Shown here piece by piece: positions 6,442 to 8,236 of a stretch of DNA of 8,236 nucleotides; position 1 is the stretch's first letter; each line of letters opens with the position of its first letter. Source of the stretch: Balneolales bacterium. GTDB lineage: Bacteria > Bacteroidota > Rhodothermia > Balneolales > Natronogracilivirgulaceae. The translations under genes were made by a program, and so were the position numbers. Under the pieces are notes generated by a model. The model was not told the origin of the DNA, made no database searches, and saw only the letters and a program-made list of their open reading frames with translations. The stretch is taken from contig SKNL01000044.1 of NCBI GenBank assembly GCA_007120555.1, forward strand, positions 1 to 8,236, in the 5' to 3' direction.

Positions 6442-6509
6442 AATCGTGTGAAATGAAAAGTGAATAAAACATACCGAATTCAATAAAACATACCGAATTC
6501 AACACGATT
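6442..6509. repeat. Two 19-bp tandem repeats enclosed by an 8-bp inverted repeat
   Basis: Two perfect head-to-tail copies of AATAAAACATACCGAATTC lie at 6463-6481 and 6482-6500, the match running 2 bases into a third copy (to 6502). They are bracketed by AATCGTGT (6442-6449) and its exact reverse complement ACACGATT (6502-6509). Each unit ends in the palindrome GAATTC. The element lies between the SDR gene and the secreted glycine-rich protein gene, 47 nt before the latter's start. It could be a paired regulator-binding site spaced by about two helical turns, or a remnant of a very small mobile element; no target-site duplication is visible. Confidence 0.75.
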
Positions 6510-6555
6510 CATTCCTGTCCGCCGCCACCCTATCGGAAACATGTAAGGTATAATC

Positions 6556-7245
6556 ATGCAAAAAACGAAACTCATCACCGTCCTTGCCACCTTTTTACTG
6601 TTTGCAACCGTGGCTCAGCCAGCCAGTTCCCAAACGCTGCGAATCGTCTCCATCAACACACTTAATGGCGCAATAACCGGAACAGCACTGGGCGGGGCTA
6701 CCATCGCATTGCAAAATGAGTTCGACGAATATCCCCTTCGGTTTGGACTCGGCCTGGGTACCATTTTCGGTCTGGGCACCGGTTTTTATGACATGTCCCG
6801 CACCACCGCTGATTACGGATATCACGTGAGCGGACTTTTCAGCTCTGCGAATACCACCGGTGCCATCGTATTGCTGGATACGTTCTACGGTGCCACCACG
6901 GGAGCTATTGTCGGTGTCGCCATCAGTTTGATGAGCAGGGATTCCGATGTTCTTAAAGGGTTGCAGTACGGCAGCGGCGCGGGCGCTTGGGTTGGCTTCG
7001 CTTTCGGATTGGTGGACGCTTTCGCACTAAGCACAGCGGGCAATCTAGATCATTTTTACGACGGATACACTCAGCGAACAGTGAACCCGGCCGGTCTCCT
7101 TGAGATCCGCTCACACAGCGAACAGTACGCCCTTGGATTCCTGAATCCCGTATTGCTGCATTCGATGAGAAGTGATGGACAAGGATCCTTGTCCGCCCAT
7201 GCACAACTTGGCATAGAGTTCACCCGATTTCAGATGAACTGGTAG
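6556..7245 (+). CDS. Secreted glycine-rich protein with two-fold internal repeat, function unknown
   Basis: A 229-residue protein I cannot name. It begins with a clear Sec signal peptide (MQKTKLITVLATFLLFATVA, then QPASS, cleavage probably near residue 25-26), so it is exported. The mature part is rich in Gly and hydrophobic residues in glycine-zipper-like runs. It contains an internal duplication: residues 34-79 (NTLNGAITGTALGGATIAL ... LRFGLGLGTIFGLGTGFYD) match residues 108-154 (DTFYGATTGAIVGVAISLM ... LQYGSGAGAWVGFAFGLVD) with a one-residue gap. A more polar C-terminal part follows, ending in FQMNW; a terminal aromatic residue is common in outer-membrane proteins, but I do not see a clear barrel. 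It may insert in or associate with the outer membrane; this is inference. AAGG lies 7 nt before the ATG at 6556, one of the better ribosome-binding sites here. The 68-bp repeat element lies just upstream and may control it. Confidence 0.85.
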   Translation: MQKTKLITVLATFLLFATVAQPASSQTLRIVSINTLNGAITGTALGGATIALQNEFDEYPLRFGLGLGTIFGLGTGFYDMSRTTADYGYHVSGLFSSANTTGAIVLLDTFYGATTGAIVGVAISLMSRDSDVLKGLQYGSGAGAWVGFAFGLVDAFALSTAGNLDHFYDGYTQRTVNPAGLLEIRSHSEQYALGFLNPVLLHSMRSDGQGSLSAHAQLGIEFTRFQMNW

Positions 7246-7325
7246 GGTGAGGTTTATGTCTGGTGCAGGTGCGTTCTCTGATCAGCTTCCCCCCATACAC
7301 AATCACAATTTCTTTTAACCCATCG

Positions 7326-8162
7326 TTATTTATTTTTGCCCATTGTTTTCATAATACTCCTTACCGTCTCCATATTGCCAGCAAGTGAGGGACGGTATCC
7401 ATCATTCAAATAGTTCCATTCCTTGGGTGGCACGCCCATACGATCCCCGGCCGGATCCACAACAAATCCCGTCTTTCCGGCTATTACTTCCCTGAAATCT
7501 TTGAGATCCTGCTCGTCCAATACGCCATCGAGCAATGGCATTTGCTGCATCAGCTCCGGAATGACGGGGGGCGGTGTGACCCATATCGGCGGATTCTTGC
7601 AGTTTTGGAGAATCGCCGATTCAATGGCGTTGATGTTTTCCCAGAATTCAGCTATGGATACCAGCGTCCGGCCCGGTATCAGGTGCAAGCGCTGGGCATC
7701 CTGGCTTCCCAACGCTACAAATACCCAATCCGGCTTCTTCGCCAGGACGTCACGTTCCAGCCTCCTCAGGGCATCTGCAGAAAGCGAATCACTGATGCTG
7801 GCATCAATGTAGCGTATCTTGACTTTCGGGATTACCAGGTCCAGCAGATTTCTCATGATATGGAACCAGCTCTGACGATCGTCCGTGATGCTGTCCCCGA
7901 TGACTGCAATGGTATCACTCGCCTTGAAAGGCAATTTTTCGGCCAATGCCATCATGCTTTCATCCTTTAGGATCTCCTCGGCGGCCTGTCGGGCGTGCTG
8001 ATCAAACCCTTCCCGTATTTTCCTGAAATTTTCGGCATCTATACCGATGAAATCGGCAACCGCCTCCGGATCTGCAACTCCCTGAAAGAGCGGGAATCGT
8101 TTTTCAATGTTGGAAAACTGTACAAGGTATTCAAGTAACGCTTCCTTTTCTTCCTGTTTCAT
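7326..8162 (-). CDS. SGNH/GDSL hydrolase-like protein with degenerate active site
   Basis: A 278-residue protein with the SGNH/GDSL fold and no signal peptide, so probably cytoplasmic. Residues 1-80 form a charged, mostly helical extension. Block I is clear: AVIGDSITDDRQSW (86-99) with S91 as nucleophile. Later parts resemble the esterase family that reads WITPPPV (here WVTPPPV, 194-200) and DGLHPSLAG (here DGYRPSLAG, 254-262). The other catalytic positions are changed: the block II Gly is S122 (DASISDS), the block III Asn is Q154 (GSQDA instead of GTNDA), and the block V His is R257. With His and the oxyanion-hole residues lost, ordinary ester hydrolysis is doubtful; it may be a pseudoenzyme or have a changed chemistry. 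The frame is intact over the whole length, so this is not obvious decay. It is convergent with the preceding gene and has a good -7 box upstream. Fold call sure, activity unsure. Confidence 0.88.
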   Translation of the reverse strand: MKQEEKEALLEYLVQFSNIEKRFPLFQGVADPEAVADFIGIDAENFRKIREGFDQHARQAAEEILKDESMMALAEKLPFKASDTIAVIGDSITDDRQSWFHIMRNLLDLVIPKVKIRYIDASISDSLSADALRRLERDVLAKKPDWVFVALGSQDAQRLHLIPGRTLVSIAEFWENINAIESAILQNCKNPPIWVTPPPVIPELMQQMPLLDGVLDEQDLKDFREVIAGKTGFVVDPAGDRMGVPPKEWNYLNDGYRPSLAGNMETVRSIMKTMGKNK

Positions 8163-8209
8163 AGGTATCGCGATTTTCTTCAGTGGAGAGTTTCTGGCAA
8201 TGCCATATC

Positions 8210-8217
8210 CAAATATA
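8210..8217 (-). promoter_or_regulatory. Bacteroidota-type -7 promoter box before the SGNH-like gene
   Basis: On the minus strand TATATTTG (8217-8210) matches TAnnTTTG, the -7 box of the Bacteroidota primary sigma factor, and lies 47 nt upstream of the ATG at 8162. TTG triplets occur a little upstream, but the full -33 position (about 20 nt farther) falls at or beyond the window edge, so the second box cannot be checked. Confidence 0.4.
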
Positions 8218-8236
8218 CGTCAACTACCGGACAAGA

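Noticed and set aside
6549..6554. Perfect TATAAT just before the glycine-rich protein gene
   Set aside because: It ends 1 nt before the ATG, so as a -10 box it would start transcription inside the gene; no -35 match lies 17 nt upstream.
7246..7325. Bidirectional terminator between the convergent genes
   Set aside because: The gap has only the short palindrome TGATCA and pyrimidine-rich sequence; no stable stem with a T-run on either strand.

Overview
The window is about 8.2 kb of ordinary-looking chromosomal DNA of medium GC. I infer a member of the Bacteroidota/Balneolota/Rhodothermota group, but no rRNA or other strict marker settles it. The hints are: weak or absent Shine-Dalgarno sequences before most starts; a TAnnTTTG-type -7 promoter box before the last gene; an M23 peptidase whose final zinc-ligand motif is H-L-C, which I remember from Bacteroidota proteins; and a membrane-anchored SGNH/TPR protein. 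Nothing suggests a phage, plasmid, CRISPR array or insertion sequence.

Layout. Left part, minus strand: the 5' part of a TetR-family repressor gene (running off the left edge), preceded by a 113-bp gap holding repeated TGACCG half-sites and a possible terminator, then a small DUF971 (GBBH N-terminal-like) zinc protein gene. A 95-bp divergent intergenic region separates this from a plus-strand run: a YigZ/IMPACT-family protein, a strong hairpin overlapping its stop codon, a PduO-type cobalamin adenosyltransferase, and, 2 nt later on a GTG codon, a 680-residue protein combining an N-terminal HTH-like segment, one membrane helix, an SGNH hydrolase domain and C-terminal TPRs. After a 133-bp gap come a lipoprotein M23 endopeptidase of the Csd3/MepM type, a classical SDR oxidoreductase, a 68-bp repeat element (two 19-bp direct repeats within an 8-bp inverted repeat), and a secreted glycine-rich protein with a two-fold internal duplication. 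The last gene, convergent on the minus strand, encodes a cytoplasmic SGNH-like protein whose catalytic residues other than Ser are replaced.

How the genes work together: there is no single pathway. The SGNH/TPR protein, the M23 lipoprotein and the secreted glycine-rich protein are all predicted to act in the cell envelope, so a loose envelope theme is possible. YigZ, DUF971, cobalamin adenosyltransferase and SDR are housekeeping or metabolic. I see no convincing new multi-gene system. The points most worth a second look are the HTH-TM-SGNH-TPR architecture, the degenerate SGNH protein, the duplicated glycine-rich protein and the 68-bp repeat element.
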